Source: Alphaproteobacteria bacterium MarineAlpha5_Bin5 (GTDB lineage Bacteria > Pseudomonadota > Alphaproteobacteria > HIMB59 > GCA-002718135). Taken from it: a DNA stretch of 64,000 nt. The notes below the pieces were generated by a model that did no database searches, was not told where the DNA came from, and worked only from the letters and a program-made list of their open reading frames with translations. The stretch is from NCBI GenBank assembly GCA_002938205.1, contig PTKZ01000001.1, forward strand, positions 124,001 through 188,000. Direction: 5' to 3'. This document shows, one piece after another, positions 62,350 through 64,000 of this stretch (within the stretch, counting starts at the first letter, position 1; every line of letters begins with the position of its first letter). Both the position numbers and the translations under genes were made by a program.

Positions 62350-63778
62350 GATTTTTATTAGCAATTATTTTAGCTATTCTTAATAAATTTGTAGATCCAG
62401 CATTGCCAAAAGGCACTCCTGCTGTAATTACAACATTATCATCAGCACTTACTAGTTTTTTGTCTTTGGCTACAGAGCAAGCAATATTAACCATTTCAGT
62501 AGCATTTTCTGAATCTGGAGAAAAACAAGAGTTTACACCCCAAAGTATTTGCATTTTTCTAGCAGTTCTAATGTTTGGAGAAAGACCAATAATTTGAACT
62601 GGGGCTCTTTCTTTTGCCATTCTCATTGTGGTTTTTCCACTTACAGAAAATGTAATAATAGCTTTTGCGCCAGCATTTTTAGCTATTGAATATGCAGCAT
62701 TAGTTATGGCATCTGTATTATCAATTTTGTGATTTAATTCTTGGGTTTCAAATTCAAGATCAAAATTATTTTTATCTGCTTCTACATATTCAATGATTTT
62801 ATTCATCGTAGTCACTGATTCAATTGGAAAATTACCTATAGCAGATTCTCCAGATAACATTACAGCATCAGTTCCATCATATATAGCATTTGCAACATCT
62901 GATGCTTCTGCTCTAGATGGTACTAAATTAGTAATCATGCTCTCAAGCATTTGTGTAGCAACAACAACTGGTTTACCAAAACTTCTACATCTTTTAATTA
63001 TATTTTTTTGAACAATTGGAACTCTTTCAGGCGGCATTTCTACACCTAAATCTCCCCTTGCAATCATAATGCCATCTGCAGCATTTATTATTTCATCAAC
63101 ATTTTTTACTGCAGAAGGTTTTTCAATCTTAGCCATAATTAACGCTTTGTTTTTAACAATTTGTTTTATGTTTTTTATATCTTCAAGTTGCTGAACAAAA
63201 GATAACGCAACCCAGTCTACTTCCATTTCAAGAGCTTTCATTAAGTCAGATTTATCTTTTGTTGTTAATGAATCTATCGGTAAAATTATATCTGGAATAT
63301 TCACTCCTTTGTTATCAGAAATTACTCCATCATTTAATACTTCTGTTTTTAAAGAATCTTTTTTTTGTTCAATTATTTGTAAGCGAATTCTTCCATCATT
63401 TATCAAAAGTATTGTGTTAGGTGTTAAATTTTCATAAATATTTGGATGAGGAAAATTGACTCTGCTTTTTGAACCTAGTTCATTTTTAAGATCTAGTTGA
63501 AATAGATCTCCTTTTACTAATTTTTCTTCTTTATTTGCAAAATTTCCAACTCTTAACTTAGGTCCTTGTAAATCAGCTAAAATGCATGTTGCATGATTAT
63601 ATTTTTTTTCTATTTGACGAATTGTCTTAATATTTGATCTGTGAGTTTCAATTGATCCATGAGAGAAATTTAAACGAAATACATCGCAGCCAGCAATAAA
63701 TAATTCCTCTATTAATTTAGGAGAAGATGAGGATGGGCCCAATGTAGCTAATATTTTAGCTTTTCTATTACGTTTCAT
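62342..63778 (-). CDS. pyk: Pyruvate kinase
   Basis: A 478-residue pyruvate kinase. It begins RKAKILATLGPSSSSPKLIE, has LRLNFSHGSIETHRS-type substrate contacts (FRLNFSHGS near 35), the catalytic MAKIEKPSAV near 214, MIARGDLGVEMPPERVPIVQ near 238 and VATQMLESMI near 272. It makes ATP and pyruvate from phosphoenolpyruvate. It converges with the aminotransferase gene with 8-nt overlap and is divergent from the DUF1244 gene. Confidence 0.96.
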   Translation of the reverse strand: MKRNRKAKILATLGPSSSSPKLIEELFIAGCDVFRLNFSHGSIETHRSNIKTIRQIEKKYNHATCILADLQGPKLRVGNFANKEEKLVKGDLFQLDLKNELGSKSRVNFPHPNIYENLTPNTILLINDGRIRLQIIEQKKDSLKTEVLNDGVISDNKGVNIPDIILPIDSLTTKDKSDLMKALEMEVDWVALSFVQQLEDIKNIKQIVKNKALIMAKIEKPSAVKNVDEIINAADGIMIARGDLGVEMPPERVPIVQKNIIKRCRSFGKPVVVATQMLESMITNLVPSRAEASDVANAIYDGTDAVMLSGESAIGNFPIESVTTMNKIIEYVEADKNNFDLEFETQELNHKIDNTDAITNAAYSIAKNAGAKAIITFSVSGKTTMRMAKERAPVQIIGLSPNIRTARKMQILWGVNSCFSPDSENATEMVNIACSVAKDKKLVSADDNVVITAGVPFGNAGSTNLLRIAKIIANKNLT

Positions 63779-63835
63779 TTATTTTGCATATATATAATAA
63801 TTTTCTTTAAATTAAACTTATTTGATTAAAATTAT

Positions 63836-64000
63836 ATGAAAAAAAAGTTAGATAGAGATTTATTAGCAGATGTTGCTCAAAGATTGATTGATCATCTTCA
63901 AAAAAGAAATGATGTACAAAATATTGATTTAATGAATTTGTCAGGTTTTTGTAGAAACTGTCTCTCTAAGTGGTACGTTAATGCTGCTGAACATAAAAAT
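63836..64000 (+). CDS. DUF1244 family protein, N-terminal part (cut by window edge)
   Basis: The first 55 codons of a DUF1244 protein, begun at ATG 63836. The core motif SGFCRNCLSKWYVNAAE near residues 36-52 is diagnostic, and AQRLIDHLQKRNDVQNIDLM precedes it. The family is small (about 90-105 residues), so roughly half is visible. Function unknown. The gene is divergent from pyruvate kinase, a neighbourhood I recall from other marine Alphaproteobacteria. Confidence 0.88.
   Translation, partial: MKKKLDRDLLADVAQRLIDHLQKRNDVQNIDLMNLSGFCRNCLSKWYVNAAEHKN

Overview
The window looks like a chromosomal piece of a streamlined marine alphaproteobacterium. The DNA is very AT-rich, intergenic gaps are short, and many neighbouring genes overlap by 1-20 nt. 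There are several high-affinity ABC transporters but almost no transcription factors. A GcrA-type protein, a DUF6356 protein and a pyruvate kinase/DUF1244 pair point to Alphaproteobacteria. The style fits SAR11-like groups or the sugar-using HIMB59/AEGEAN-169 lineage; that placement is inference and needs marker-gene phylogeny. I saw no rRNA, tRNA, CRISPR array or insertion sequence.

Region by region. (1) 1-6808: a partial EamA transporter and a phosphate acetyl/butyryltransferase (minus strand). A plus-strand operon follows, with an omega-amino acid:pyruvate aminotransferase, alanine dehydrogenase, an arginase-family ureohydrolase and a DUF1989 protein, which together look like guanidino-compound or omega-amino acid breakdown. 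A MetE-like methyltransferase closes the region. (2) 6935-11481: a spermidine/putrescine-type ABC transporter. (3) 11484-18165: the most interesting block. It holds a mutarotase, a two-subunit sulfopyruvate decarboxylase (ComD/ComE), a PfkB kinase strongly resembling YihV (6-deoxy-6-sulfofructose kinase), a sulfolactate-dehydrogenase-like 2-hydroxyacid dehydrogenase, a Gfo/Idh/MocA oxidoreductase, a FucI-like isomerase and a 67-codon ORF resembling the N-terminus of a LacD/YihT-type aldolase. I propose it degrades a sulfosugar such as sulfoquinovose down to sulfoacetaldehyde. (4) 18225-33108: a sugar ABC transporter and a complete hexuronate route (UxaC-like isomerase, UxuB-like reductase, UxuA, KdgK, Eda). 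Three further Gfo/Idh enzymes and a TIM-barrel isomerase/epimerase are interleaved, with no glycoside hydrolase and no local regulator. (5) 33114-44264: mostly housekeeping and envelope genes, including a second ureohydrolase, MsrA, a Nudix enzyme, a GcrA-like protein, Cfa, a MotA/TolQ plus OmpA-domain pair with an in-frame 63-bp minisatellite, and ferrochelatase. (6) 44394-49606: a peptide-type ABC transporter with a fused double ATPase. (7) 49659-64000: RmuC, YajQ, transporters, an AsmA-like protein, an enoyl-CoA hydratase-family enzyme, UvrB, a split lysine-ketoglutarate reductase/saccharopine dehydrogenase pair, a TauE-like permease, an aspartate aminotransferase and pyruvate kinase.

How the parts could work together. 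ABC systems import amines, sugars or sugar acids, and peptides. The uronate genes feed pyruvate and glyceraldehyde-3-phosphate into central metabolism. The proposed sulfosugar genes would end at sulfoacetaldehyde, which a sulfoacetaldehyde acetyltransferase (Xsc, not in this window) could turn into acetyl phosphate for the phosphotransacetylase at 373-1287. In all three ABC operons a terminator-like hairpin directly follows the binding-protein gene, which probably lets that protein be made in excess over the membrane parts.
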